NCBI GenBank assembly: GCA_000309945.1
Contig: CM001633.1
Coordinates: forward strand, 4,590,058-4,654,057
DNA: 64,000 nt
Source of the DNA: Leptolyngbyaceae cyanobacterium JSC-12
GTDB taxonomy: Bacteria; Cyanobacteriota; Cyanobacteriia; Leptolyngbyales; Leptolyngbyaceae
Reading direction: 5' to 3'
Numbering within the stretch: the stretch's first letter is position 1; every line of letters begins with the position of its first letter. A program made the position numbers and the translations under genes. Shown piece after piece: positions 37,033 through 45,692 of this stretch. The notes beneath the pieces are model-generated. The model saw nothing but the letters and a program-made list of their open reading frames with translations. It made no database searches and was not told the origin of the DNA.

Positions 37033-38376
37033 ATGATTGTATCAAACACAAATGAAAGCGTTTCTGCAGACGATCACAGCCGGCCAGAATTAAACCAGAT
37101 AAGGGACTGCGATCGCCCCGTGCATGATTGGTATCGCTTTGTACTGTCCTTTCCACCCCATCTCGTTCAGGAGTATCTGCGCAAGTTTGAGGTTGAGCCG
37201 CAGCAGCGTGTGCTTGACCCATTTTGTGGTACTGGAACTACTCTTGTGGAATGTAAGAAGCAAGGCATCGCCAGCGTGGGTGTGGAAGCGAATCCAATGG
37301 CATGGTTTGCAGGTTCAACCAAAACTGACTGGCAGCCCAATGCTCAGGCATTAATGGAAAGTGCGTATCAAATTGCAGAAGCGAGCGATCGCATGTTGCA
37401 GCAAGAAGTTAGCATGTTGCGAACCTTGCCCGAAGATAGTGCTAAGATTTTGCTCAAACATGCCAAAGATCAAACCAGTTCAATCAGCCCTCTGCCGCTA
37501 CACAGAACGTTGGTGCTGCTCGAACAAATTAGACTGCACAATCAATATACGCAGCATTTGGAATTGGCACTGGCAAAAGCCCTGGTTACGTCGATTGGAA
37601 ATTTGCACTTCAAACCTGAAGTGGGGGTCACCAAAGCTAAACCAGATGCACCAGTAATTGCTGCCTGGTTACAACAGGTGCAAACCATTGGGGAAGATTT
37701 GCAAACCGTGCGATCGCAGTGTGCTATACCCGCTCAGGTTCATCACGCCGATGCCCGCCAAATTCTGCAAGTTTTAGAACCCACTTCAGTAGACGCCGTA
37801 TTCACGTCGCCGCCTTACCCAAATGAAAAAGACTACACCCGTACCACACGGTTGGAATCGGTGGTATTGGGATTGATTCAGAACAAAGCTCAATTGCGGA
37901 AATTGAAAGAAGGATTAGTGCGGTCAAACACTCGCAATGTATTCAGAACGGATACCGATGATGTGTGGGTATCTCAACATCCAGAGATACAACGCATTGC
38001 CAACGAGATTGAGTCTCGTCGAATTGAGTTAGGAAAAACCAGCGGCTTTGAACGACTCTATCATCGTGCAGTCAAACTTTACTTTGGAGGAATGGCGAAA
38101 CATCTAGCCGATCTTCGTCATGTTTTACGCCCAGGTGCTCATTTAGGATATGTTGTGGGTGATCAAAAATCTTATCTTCAGGTGATGATTCGGACTGGTC
38201 AATTACTGGGCGAAATCGCTGAAGGATTGGGTTATCAGTTAGTTGATATTGAATTGTTTAGGACCCGTTTATCAACCGCGACCAAACAGTGGATGCGAGA
38301 AGAAGTAGTAATTTTGCAATGGTCTGGGAAAATGCCAACGAAATCCTATCCTTTTAGTGAAAAACAACTGGAATGA
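37033..38376 (+). CDS. Solitary DNA methyltransferase-like protein
   Basis: This 447-residue protein has SAM motif I VLDPFCGTGTTLVECKKQG (about residue 58) before the catalytic motif IV FTSPPYPNEKDYTR (about residue 257). The TSPPY type is found in N4-cytosine/N6-adenine methylases, and the motif order makes it unlike the beta class where motif IV comes first. About 180 residues lie between the motifs. The C-terminus has LRHVLRPGAHLGYVVGDQKS, typical of the fold. No restriction enzyme is adjacent. It sits between livF and livG in opposite orientation, as if inserted into the operon. DNA as substrate is likely but not proven. Confidence 0.8.
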   Translation: MIVSNTNESVSADDHSRPELNQIRDCDRPVHDWYRFVLSFPPHLVQEYLRKFEVEPQQRVLDPFCGTGTTLVECKKQGIASVGVEANPMAWFAGSTKTDWQPNAQALMESAYQIAEASDRMLQQEVSMLRTLPEDSAKILLKHAKDQTSSISPLPLHRTLVLLEQIRLHNQYTQHLELALAKALVTSIGNLHFKPEVGVTKAKPDAPVIAAWLQQVQTIGEDLQTVRSQCAIPAQVHHADARQILQVLEPTSVDAVFTSPPYPNEKDYTRTTRLESVVLGLIQNKAQLRKLKEGLVRSNTRNVFRTDTDDVWVSQHPEIQRIANEIESRRIELGKTSGFERLYHRAVKLYFGGMAKHLADLRHVLRPGAHLGYVVGDQKSYLQVMIRTGQLLGEIAEGLGYQLVDIELFRTRLSTATKQWMREEVVILQWSGKMPTKSYPFSEKQLE

Positions 38377-38387
38377 GTAAAAGATGC

Positions 38388-39194
38388 TTACTCTGCTCCT
38401 AAATAGGCTTCAACGACGGCTGGATCATTTTTTACCTGAGCTGGATCGCCCAGTGCAATGAGTTCACCAAAATCAAGCACAGCAATGCGATCGCACAAGC
38501 CCATCACCATCGGCACATGATGCTCAATCAGTAATACGGTGAGATCAAATTGCTGACGAATATCGCGAATAAAGTCACTCAATTGCCCTTTCTCATTTGG
38601 GTTCATGCCTGCTGCGGGTTCATCCAGCAACAACACTTTCGGTTCAAGTGCCAGTGCCCGCGCGATTTCTAGTCTCCGCTGATCCCCATAGGCAAAGTTT
38701 TTGGCTTGTTCAAAGGCGCGATCGCCTAATCCCACCAGTTCCAATAATTCAAACGCTTTCTCCCGCGTCTTTTTCTCCTCTGTTGGAGCAGGGGGCAAAC
38801 TTAGCACGCCTCTGAGTAACCCGCTGCGAGTATGGACATGGTACGCAATCATCACATTTTCCAGGGCAGAAAGTTCACAAAATAGCCGAATGTTTTGAAA
38901 CGTGCGGGCAATACCGCGCCTGGCAATTTGAAACGGACGCGATCGCGAAATCTCTTCGCCATTGTGCAATATCTGCCCACTAGATGGCTGAATCAACCCT
39001 GTAAGCAAGTTAAAAAACGTCGTCTTTCCTGCTCCGTTTGGACCAATCAGTCCAAAAATTTCCCCAGCTTGCACCGCAAACGACACATTATTCACAGCCA
39101 TCAAGCCTCCAAAGCGCCGCGTCACGCCTCTAGCTTCCAGAATGTATGGGGTACTCGGTTGGACAATCGTATCTGCCACATGTGTCTGCGTCAT
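38388..39194 (-). CDS. livG: Branched-chain amino acid ABC transporter ATP-binding protein LivG
   Basis: This ABC ATPase of about 268 residues has Walker A IGPNGAGKTTFFNLLTG, signature FAYGDQRRLEIARALALEPK, Walker B LLLLDEPAAGMNP and switch His in VLLIEHHVPMVMG. The long insertion ARTFQNIRLFCELSALENVM with following loop is typical of LivG. With livF it forms the ATPase pair of a branched-chain/neutral amino acid importer. I choose the ATG at 39194, 4 nt after the antitoxin stop. No permease or binding protein genes lie in this window. Confidence 0.92.
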   Translation of the reverse strand: MTQTHVADTIVQPSTPYILEARGVTRRFGGLMAVNNVSFAVQAGEIFGLIGPNGAGKTTFFNLLTGLIQPSSGQILHNGEEISRSRPFQIARRGIARTFQNIRLFCELSALENVMIAYHVHTRSGLLRGVLSLPPAPTEEKKTREKAFELLELVGLGDRAFEQAKNFAYGDQRRLEIARALALEPKVLLLDEPAAGMNPNEKGQLSDFIRDIRQQFDLTVLLIEHHVPMVMGLCDRIAVLDFGELIALGDPAQVKNDPAVVEAYLGAE

Positions 39195-39198
39195 AAAT

Positions 39199-39414
39199 TT
39201 ATGACTCAACCGTTTGAACACTTTGAATCAATCTGATATTGCTCCTGAGCCGCTTATTGACTAGTGCTTGAATATCAATATGTTGATCAGCAGAAAGTTG
39301 AGTCAAAAATTGCTCTACATCCTTATCTAAATAAATGGGAACAGGAAATTCTGCATCGGGGTTATAGAACTTACCTCGTTTACCCTTAGAGAAGTCATAC
39401 TCTGCTTTCATCAT
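39199..39414 (-). CDS. Antitoxin-like protein (BrnA-type position)
   Basis: This 71-residue protein starts MMKAEYDFSKGKRGKFYNPD, the opening typical of a cyanobacterial antitoxin family. It continues with PVPIYLDKDVEQFLTQLSAD and LVNKRLRSNIRLI, which look like a ribbon-helix-helix-type DNA-binding segment. Its ATG overlaps the stop of a decayed BrnT-type toxin by 4 nt (ATGA), the usual toxin-antitoxin overlap, so it is now an orphan. It ends 4 nt before livG. It may still act as a DNA-binding regulator of the downstream transporter gene. Confidence 0.75.
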   Translation of the reverse strand: MMKAEYDFSKGKRGKFYNPDAEFPVPIYLDKDVEQFLTQLSADQHIDIQALVNKRLRSNIRLIQSVQTVES

Positions 39415-39711
39415 TCATCTCCAACATATGCTACTTCCTCAGACTTTGTTGCTTTCTGTGCTGAAATTATGCAGATTTTGGTTATGCTGTCGTCCACACC
39501 TTCAAAGGTATGAATCACAACGCGCAAGATGCCCAAATCTCAAGCGTAATCCAACGGCCTTCTTCTTCACTATGCTCCTCATCGTAAATCACAAGCTAAT
39601 TTGGGTCACGAAAGATGCTGGTTGCGTGGCAAAAGTTAAGGTTATGCTTGCGAATATTTTCCTCTTCCTTCGCGACGTTCCATTCAAAGTCGTATCAAAG
39701 TCGTAAATCAA
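39411..39711 (-). pseudogene. Decayed BrnT-family toxin
   Basis: Read in pieces on the minus strand: FEWNVAKEEENIRKHNLNFC then HATSIFRDPN, an in-frame TAG (39596-39598), LVIYDEEHSEEEGRWITL, a frameshift near 39540, and LRVVIHTFEGVDDSITKICI then ISAQKATKSEE to a TGA overlapping the antitoxin ATG. These are the BrnT landmarks (FEW, NIRKH, DP, E-RW-T-G, VVVHT, RIISARKAT). The start region also carries an 11-bp tandem duplication (39684-39694, 39695-39705) that throws it out of frame. At least three lesions make it inactive. Confidence 0.85.
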
Positions 39712-39783
39712 AATAGCCGCACTCCAACACTAGAAGCAATATAATCCAGCAACACCTGTGTAAAAAACCTTAATGAACATGCC

Positions 39784-40644
39784 ATGCGGGCAAAAATTCG
39801 GGATACAGAGATTTATTTTGATGTGGAGGGGGCGGGGTTGGTGCCGGATGGGGCACAGATGAAGGAAAAGCCTGTTGCGTTTTTGGTTCATGGTGGACCA
39901 GGAGCGGATCACACTTCGTTCAAGCCCACGTTTTCGCCGCTAAGTAAGAAGATGCAACTAGTGTATTTTGACCATCGGGGGCAGGGACGATCGCAACGAG
40001 GAGACAAAGCCACCTACACCCTGGACAACAACGTAGAAGACATGGAAGCGTTGCGGCAATACCTAGGGTTGGGAAAAATTGTGGTGATTGGCGCATCTTA
40101 CGGTGGCATGGTGGCACTGACCTATGCCAGTCGTTATCCCGAAAATGTGTCGCACTTGATCGCCATTGTCACTGTCCCTGATTACCGATTTTTAGACCGG
40201 GCAAAGCAAGTTTTGGCAGAGAAAGGAACGGCAGAACAAAACGCGATTGCCCAGCATTTGTGGGATGGCACCTTCCTGGATGAAGAGCACTTACGGGAAT
40301 ATTTTCAGGTCATGGGGTCGATGTACTCGCTAACGTTTGACCCCAATTCGCCTAAGAACAGTTGGAAACGGGCAATTTTGTCACCCGATGCGATTAATCA
40401 AGCGTTTGGTGGCTTTTTGCGAACCTATGATGTGCGTGACCAATTGCCCAAAATTACGGCTCCGACCCTCGTGATTGGGGCAAAACATGACTGGATTTGT
40501 GCCCCTGAATTTTCGGAAGAAATTGCTGAGTTGATTCCTAATTCAGACCTACGAATTTTTGAGCACAGTGGTCATGGAATCCGGGCTGATGAACCAGAGG
40601 CGTTGTTAGACGCGATCGCAGGCTTTATCGTTTACAAGCAGTAA
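39784..40644 (+). CDS. Alpha/beta hydrolase (proline-iminopeptidase-like)
   Basis: This 286-residue protein has the oxyanion motif FLVHGGPGADHTSF (about residue 40), DHRGQGRS, nucleophile elbow VIGASYGGMVAL (Ser near residue 105), a likely acid in LVIGAKHDWICAPEF and catalytic His in FEHSGHGIRADEP. HGGPG and DxRGxGxS are typical of prolyl iminopeptidases and related amidases; the cap domain differs enough that the substrate is open. It is transcribed alone, convergent with the DUF697 GTPase gene. Confidence 0.87.
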   Translation: MRAKIRDTEIYFDVEGAGLVPDGAQMKEKPVAFLVHGGPGADHTSFKPTFSPLSKKMQLVYFDHRGQGRSQRGDKATYTLDNNVEDMEALRQYLGLGKIVVIGASYGGMVALTYASRYPENVSHLIAIVTVPDYRFLDRAKQVLAEKGTAEQNAIAQHLWDGTFLDEEHLREYFQVMGSMYSLTFDPNSPKNSWKRAILSPDAINQAFGGFLRTYDVRDQLPKITAPTLVIGAKHDWICAPEFSEEIAELIPNSDLRIFEHSGHGIRADEPEALLDAIAGFIVYKQ

Positions 40645-40753
40645 TCAGCAGAGTAGTAACGCGTGTTGTAAATCACCGCTGCGACGGCGAGAAATACAGC
40701 CGTAGCTGTCTAAACCGTGGTAGAGGCAAGATAGATAGCCACAGGTGAACAAA

Positions 40754-42085
40754 TTAAGAGGATTGTTTGAACCGTTGCTGGGCAGTTTTAAAGGCTGCTT
40801 GCATGGTTGCCCGAATCTTCTTGGGATCAGGTTTCTTGCCACCAATAACATCCCCAAAGTAAACACAAGCCGCTTCTCCCAGTGCCCAGGTATAAGCGCC
40901 TGCCCAGGACGCAGCAATGACACTGCCAAATCCGGGAACAAATTTAATCAATTCTCGCCCAATCGCCTGCGCCAAAAATCCTCCTGCGATCGCGCTTACT
41001 AATCCGCCTGCCTGCGAGGGAGACAGGGTCTGTCCATACAGTTGTCCAATTGCGCCCACCATTGCAACTTGTAGAGCTGTTAAGACAGGCATCGTGGCAA
41101 AAGGGAGAGGGACGGCTGCGATCGTCCCTGCCATAACTGAGAAGGGCAAAATATAGCGCCGACCTACATCCCGATATAAATCTCCCAAGCGTTTGCCAGC
41201 ATTACCTTCTAGCAGTTGATGAATGGTCCGAGCTTCGGCTTCTGGCAACAGCGCGGTTAACCCATCACTAAAGGCTCCTAAGCCATAAAAAACAGGCGTG
41301 TATCCATCTTCTTCCAGGGTAAAATCGATGAGTACAGCGCGATCGCAGATTCCTTGAAACGCTTCCTGCAAGGCTGCAAATGCGCGGTTGATGTCCTCAA
41401 CAGTGGGTGGGTAGGCGGGATGGTTGGTAATGTCAGGAGGGTATAACTCGTGCAGGCAGGTAACGACCAATAAACAGGGAATTTCAGGGTGCTGTTTGCG
41501 GAGCTGCTGGGCAATTTGTCGCAGCGTATCAGTTGCAAAGTCATTAATCTTAATAGTCAAGACCAGGATTCTAGCCCGACGAGTGTCACTCTCCAGTTCG
41601 TTCGTCAGTTCTTGAATGATGCTTTCTGTATTTTGAGTAACGTCACCCAGCCCTACCGTGTCTGTAAAAATCAGCAATGGCAATTCACTAGTTGGGTAAG
41701 CGTAGCGATTCGTATGCTGAGTATGAGGACGAAACCCATGCCCTACAATTTCTGCAGACACTCCGGTTAACCCACGAACAATCGAGCTTTTCCCCGCTTG
41801 AGGCTTGCCTAAGAGAATCGCTTCTGTGGTAGGTAGCTCAGAGCGGACAGTTTCTAAGATTTCTGCTAGCTGCTCTTCGCTAACGCTAAACCACTGAATC
41901 AGAGTTTTGGAGAGTGGCTCAACTGGCAACAATTGCTTGATGCGATCGCCCCAATCACTCAATGCTCCCGAAACGTTCCTCAACAGAGAAGTTGCAGAGG
42001 GGCGATGCTCATCCGCATTAACCAACCCACTATCTGATGAACGTTGGCTACCTTCCTGTGAATCAGTTTCCAGTGGATGCGTCAT
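40754..42085 (-). CDS. GTPase with C-terminal DUF697 membrane domain
   Basis: This protein of about 443 residues has an Era-like GTPase domain: G1 ILLGKPQAGKSSIVRG (about residue 88), G3 TDTVGLGDVT, G4-like VVTCLHEL (the usual NKxD is not kept). The C-terminal DUF697 has hydrophobic helices (FSVMAGTIAAVPLPFATMPV and on). Such proteins (YcjF-like) are membrane-associated GTPases of unknown role, often in stress or membrane shaping. I choose the ATG at 42085; a GTG at 42103 is possible. The DUF2973 gene ends 38 nt upstream. Confidence 0.83.
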   Translation of the reverse strand: MTHPLETDSQEGSQRSSDSGLVNADEHRPSATSLLRNVSGALSDWGDRIKQLLPVEPLSKTLIQWFSVSEEQLAEILETVRSELPTTEAILLGKPQAGKSSIVRGLTGVSAEIVGHGFRPHTQHTNRYAYPTSELPLLIFTDTVGLGDVTQNTESIIQELTNELESDTRRARILVLTIKINDFATDTLRQIAQQLRKQHPEIPCLLVVTCLHELYPPDITNHPAYPPTVEDINRAFAALQEAFQGICDRAVLIDFTLEEDGYTPVFYGLGAFSDGLTALLPEAEARTIHQLLEGNAGKRLGDLYRDVGRRYILPFSVMAGTIAAVPLPFATMPVLTALQVAMVGAIGQLYGQTLSPSQAGGLVSAIAGGFLAQAIGRELIKFVPGFGSVIAASWAGAYTWALGEAACVYFGDVIGGKKPDPKKIRATMQAAFKTAQQRFKQSS

Positions 42086-42123
42086 GTTCAGCGTACCGAA
42101 CACTTGTTGTTCGTCGGTGTAAT

Positions 42124-42444
42124 CTACTGTTCTTCACGAGACTCACTGTTGAGGTTACTGGGGCCAGGAGAAGACTCGTACAGTGCATCCAGTTGTTCCC
42201 GTGCGTCTTCAACCGTCATAGAGCGCATGACAAGTAATGGCTCATTGATCAACCGACCACTTTCATCCAAAAATTCTGGATGGGGAGGAGTCTTTTGGGA
42301 AGAGAACTGTGGAATAGCAGAGTTGCGATTGGAGTAAGGCCGTTGAGAATCTATTCCCAAAGAAATCAAATTACGGATCAAATTCGCGATCGCCAACACT
42401 GCAAGGACTGTAAAAGCAATTATGTAGAGGAGATGTAATACCAT
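42124..42444 (-). CDS. DUF2973 protein
   Basis: This 106-residue protein has one N-terminal membrane helix (LHLLYIIAFTVLAVLAIANL) and the conserved DUF2973 tail PEFLDESGRLINEPLLVMRS then MTVEDAREQLDALYESSP. The family is restricted to cyanobacteria and unknown in function. It is preceded on the same strand by a DUF2605 gene (136-bp gap), a pairing I recall as common in cyanobacteria, so the two probably work together. Confidence 0.85.
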   Translation of the reverse strand: MVLHLLYIIAFTVLAVLAIANLIRNLISLGIDSQRPYSNRNSAIPQFSSQKTPPHPEFLDESGRLINEPLLVMRSMTVEDAREQLDALYESSPGPSNLNSESREEQ

Positions 42445-42579
42445 AGCGCTTTCCTCAAGATTAGACAGCTCAGTTATTAAAGTGATCGTTGGGACAGGAC
42501 AAAAGGGGCGGGCTTAACGATTACTTGACATCAGTACCAATTCTTCTGGTAGTAACTTTCTAATAATTAACCATTCATT

Positions 42580-42918
42580 TTAGTCATTTCCATCAGTTGT
42601 TCGAGTTGCCGATTCTCGCCGAAAGCGGTTGACAACCTGCCAGCACTCCGACACAAGATGATGCCAGGGCGTTAATGCGGAAATTTCTACTCCCACTTGC
42701 CCTCCTGTCACCCTAAACAAAGACTGCGCTGCAGCCACTTCTTGCTTTGCCCGGACAACCCTAGCTAGCAGATCAGCTTGTTGCTCGGTAGTCATAAACG
42801 AGAGTTCATTGGACTCTAAAAAAGTCAGCGATCGCCCAAACCAGTATTGAAAATCCTCCAGAAGAGGCTCCAGGATGGACTTAAGCAGTTCAGGATCAGC
42901 CGAGTTTGAAAAAGACAT
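42580..42918 (-). CDS. DUF2605 protein
   Basis: This 112-residue protein is mostly helical, with LKSILEPLLEDFQYWFGRSL, then TTEQQADLLARVVRAKQEVA and TPWHHLVSECWQVVNRFR, the DUF2605 pattern known only from cyanobacteria. It has no membrane segment. The function is unknown. It is the first gene of the minus-strand group DUF2605, DUF2973, DUF697 GTPase. The start is the ATG at 42918. Confidence 0.83.
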   Translation of the reverse strand: MSFSNSADPELLKSILEPLLEDFQYWFGRSLTFLESNELSFMTTEQQADLLARVVRAKQEVAAAQSLFRVTGGQVGVEISALTPWHHLVSECWQVVNRFRRESATRTTDGND

Positions 42919-43275
42919 AAATTTGAAATAAATTTACTGCCTGCACTCTTTCATCTTACCGCTTTTTAAGCTTCTTAAAGATTCTTTATTTACCTTCGGT
43001 AAACTTGATAAGCCTAAATGAACTGAGTGCTAATTGGTAAACAAGCTCACAAAACGGGCGCGAATCTATCAAATTATTCAGTCTAGCCATCTATACGTTA
43101 GACTGGGTAAGTGTTATTCCTTGTATGAAGTACATGGTCTTTTGTAGGCTCCAAGTTCAACTTCGTGCTCTCTTCGCTGCAACAACTACTGGGCGAACTA
43201 GGTAGGGGCGTGGTTCTTTAGCCCCCTTTTGCGATCGCCAGTCTGTTAGGAGCTTAGAATATCTGGAGTCAAACC
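42919..43275. promoter_or_regulatory. Divergent promoter region DUF2605 / thrS
   Basis: This 357-bp gap contains no gene. A 6-bp stem with a 3-nt loop (TTTACC-TTC-GGTAAA near 42990-43004) and a HIP1 site are present. The distal part should hold the thrS promoter; a TGGAG ribosome-binding site precedes its ATG. I searched for a T-box leader and saw none, as expected for a cyanobacterium. Confidence 0.4.
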
Positions 43276-45093
43276 ATGTCTGCAGTCGAAGAAAATCAAC
43301 CGCCAGAAAAAATTCACCTGCCTCGCACCAGCGAATCTGAATCTCTCAAGAGGATTCGCCATACGGCCTCTCATGTAATGGCGATGGCTGTGCAAAAACT
43401 GTTTCCGAAAGCCCAGGTTACAATTGGTCCCTGGATTGAAGATGGTTTTTATTACGATTTCGATAGTCCCGAACCGTTTGCCGAAAAAGATCTCAAAGCT
43501 ATTAAAAAAGAGATGACGAAGATCATTCGGCGCAAATTGCCAGTAATTCGAGAAGAGGTGAGCCGAGAGGAAGCCGAGCGCCGGATTAAAGCAATTCAGG
43601 AACCGTACAAGTTGGAAATTTTGGCAGGGTTAGAGGAACCCATCACGATTTATCATCTGGGCGAAGATTGGTGGGATCTTTGTGCAGGTCCCCATGTGGA
43701 AAATACGGCAGACTTGAATCCAGATGCGATTGACCTTTTGAGTGTGGCTGGTGCTTACTGGCGGGGGGATGAAACTAAAGCCCAACTTCAACGCATCTAC
43801 GGCACCGCCTGGGAAAACCCGGAACAACTGGCAGAATTTAAGCGGCGCAAAGAAGAAGCCCTACGGCGAGATCATCGCAAATTGGGTAAAGAATTAGGCT
43901 TGTTCATCTTTGCCGATCCGGTTGGTCCTGGCCTGCCACTGTGGACCCCCAAAGGAACCGTGCTGCGATCGACCTTGGAAGATTTTCTCAAGCAGGAGCA
44001 ACTGAAACGCGGCTATCTTCCCGTTGTTACCCCTCATATTGCCCGCATCGACTTATTCAAGACCTCCGGGCACTGGCAGAAGTACAAGGAAGATATGTTT
44101 CCGATGATGGCAGAAGACGAAGAGGCGAAGGCGATCGAGCAGGGTTTTGTACTGAAGCCGATGAACTGTCCCTTCCATATTCAGATTTACAAGAGCGAGT
44201 TGCGATCGTACCGGGAACTACCGATGCGATTAGCCGAGTTCGGCACGGTCTACCGCTACGAGCAATCTGGGGAACTGGGTGGCTTAACCCGCGTGCGTGG
44301 CTTTACGGTGGACGACTCTCACCTGTTCGTCACTCCGGAGCAACTGGAACAAGAATTTTTGAACGTAGTGGATCTGATCCTGTCCGTGTTCAAAAGTTTG
44401 CAGTTGAAAAACTTCCGTGCCCGCCTCAGTTTCCGCGATCCCGTATCTGATAAATACATTGGTTCTGATGAAGCTTGGGATAAGGCTGAGAGCGCGATTC
44501 GTCGTGCTGCTGAAACGCTTGGATTGCCCACGTTTGAAGGTATTGGGGAGGCTGCCTTCTACGGTCCCAAATTAGACTTTATCTTCCAGGATGCGCTTGA
44601 TCGCGAATGGCAACTTGGCACCGTTCAGGTAGATTACAACCTGCCCGAACGATTTGAACTGGAATATGTTGCCGAGGACGGTACCCGCAAGCGTCCTGTG
44701 ATGATTCACCGTGCCCCCTTTGGCTCATTAGAGCGATTAATCGGAATTCTCATTGAAGAGTATGCTGGGGACTTTCCGTTGTGGTTAGCTCCCATCCAGG
44801 TTCGCCTCTTGCCTGTGGGTGAAGAACAGGTTACCTTTACAAAACAAATTGTTGCTCAAATGCAAATGTTCGGTATTCGCGCAGAAGCTGATACCAGTGG
44901 CGAACGCCTGGGAAAACTTATCCGTAATGCTGAAAAGGAAAAAATTCCTGTAATGGGAGTGGTTGGTGCAAAAGAGGTAGAGTCAAACACTCTCAGTATT
45001 CGCACTCGTGCCTCTGGGGAACTGGGTACCTTATCAGTTGATGAGGTGATCCACCGCTTGAAAACCGCAAATCAAGAACACGGCAACTTTTAG
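43276..45093 (+). CDS. thrS: Threonyl-tRNA synthetase
   Basis: This 605-residue protein attaches threonine to tRNA-Thr. The editing domain has HTASHVMAMAVQKLFP and WDLCAGPHVENT (zinc/editing ligands). The class II core has MNCPFHIQIYKSELRSYREL, the zinc Cys and motif 2 in FGTVYRYEQSGELGGLTRVR, and motif 3 HRAPFGSLERLIGILIEEYA. The C-terminal anticodon domain is complete. The usual N-terminal TGS domain is missing: the editing domain begins about 25 residues in, as is common in cyanobacteria. It stands alone. Confidence 0.97.
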   Translation: MSAVEENQPPEKIHLPRTSESESLKRIRHTASHVMAMAVQKLFPKAQVTIGPWIEDGFYYDFDSPEPFAEKDLKAIKKEMTKIIRRKLPVIREEVSREEAERRIKAIQEPYKLEILAGLEEPITIYHLGEDWWDLCAGPHVENTADLNPDAIDLLSVAGAYWRGDETKAQLQRIYGTAWENPEQLAEFKRRKEEALRRDHRKLGKELGLFIFADPVGPGLPLWTPKGTVLRSTLEDFLKQEQLKRGYLPVVTPHIARIDLFKTSGHWQKYKEDMFPMMAEDEEAKAIEQGFVLKPMNCPFHIQIYKSELRSYRELPMRLAEFGTVYRYEQSGELGGLTRVRGFTVDDSHLFVTPEQLEQEFLNVVDLILSVFKSLQLKNFRARLSFRDPVSDKYIGSDEAWDKAESAIRRAAETLGLPTFEGIGEAAFYGPKLDFIFQDALDREWQLGTVQVDYNLPERFELEYVAEDGTRKRPVMIHRAPFGSLERLIGILIEEYAGDFPLWLAPIQVRLLPVGEEQVTFTKQIVAQMQMFGIRAEADTSGERLGKLIRNAEKEKIPVMGVVGAKEVESNTLSIRTRASGELGTLSVDEVIHRLKTANQEHGNF

Positions 45094-45135
45094 TCAGCAG
45101 GCGATCGCCGTTGGATTTTCATCAAACGTCTCTAT

Positions 45136-45612
45136 ATGATCCCCATTTCTTCTCCTCTTCGCGTTCTGGCTTCTGGAACACTACGTCGGGTGCACCATAT
45201 CGCACTCAACGTTAAAGATATGCAGGCATCTCGACATTTCTATGGGACTTTACTAGGATTGCATGAACTAACTGACGAGGATGTGCCGGAAACTCTCAAA
45301 AGTTTGGTGCTACAAGGGAAAGTTGCCAATTTCGTCACACCGGATGGCACGATGCTAGATTTGTTTGGAGAGCCGGACTTAGGTCCAGCCGATCCTGACC
45401 CACGTCAGCAGTTTACTCGTGCCAATCACCTGGCGTTTGACATTGCACCTGAACTATTTGATCAAGCAGTAGAGGTCTTACGCCAAAACCAGATTGAAAT
45501 TGATCATGGTCCAGTTGATCGCCCAACGGGACGCGGCATTTATTTCTACGACCCGGATGGTTTTTTGCTTGAGATTCGCTGTGATCCTATAAGGCTGAGT
45601 GAGAAATTATAA
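45136..45612 (+). CDS. VOC-superfamily dioxygenase/glyoxalase-like protein
   Basis: This 158-residue protein has two VOC modules. Likely metal ligands are His in RVHHIALNVKDMQASRHFYG, His in RANHLAFDIAPELFDQAVEV and Glu in FYDPDGFLLEIRCDP, the two-His-one-Glu set of ring-cleaving dioxygenases and glyoxalases. The substrate is unknown. It starts 42 nt after thrS on the same strand and could be read through from it. The second VOC protein of the window (6227-6661) is only distantly similar. Confidence 0.87.
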   Translation: MIPISSPLRVLASGTLRRVHHIALNVKDMQASRHFYGTLLGLHELTDEDVPETLKSLVLQGKVANFVTPDGTMLDLFGEPDLGPADPDPRQQFTRANHLAFDIAPELFDQAVEVLRQNQIEIDHGPVDRPTGRGIYFYDPDGFLLEIRCDPIRLSEKL

Positions 45613-45692
45613 AATGTTCCGGTTGAGTGACGCTTTTCGGAAAAGCATCAGGGCAGACTGCTAATAGAGCTAGCTCCAACACGACACTAACG

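Noticed and set aside
39428..39706. Plus-strand frame of 92 codons
   Set aside because: It is the mirror of the decayed BrnT gene on the minus strand, whose protein motifs are clear.
42919..43275. T-box leader upstream of thrS
   Set aside because: No T-box sequence or specifier helix is seen, and these leaders are not expected in cyanobacteria.
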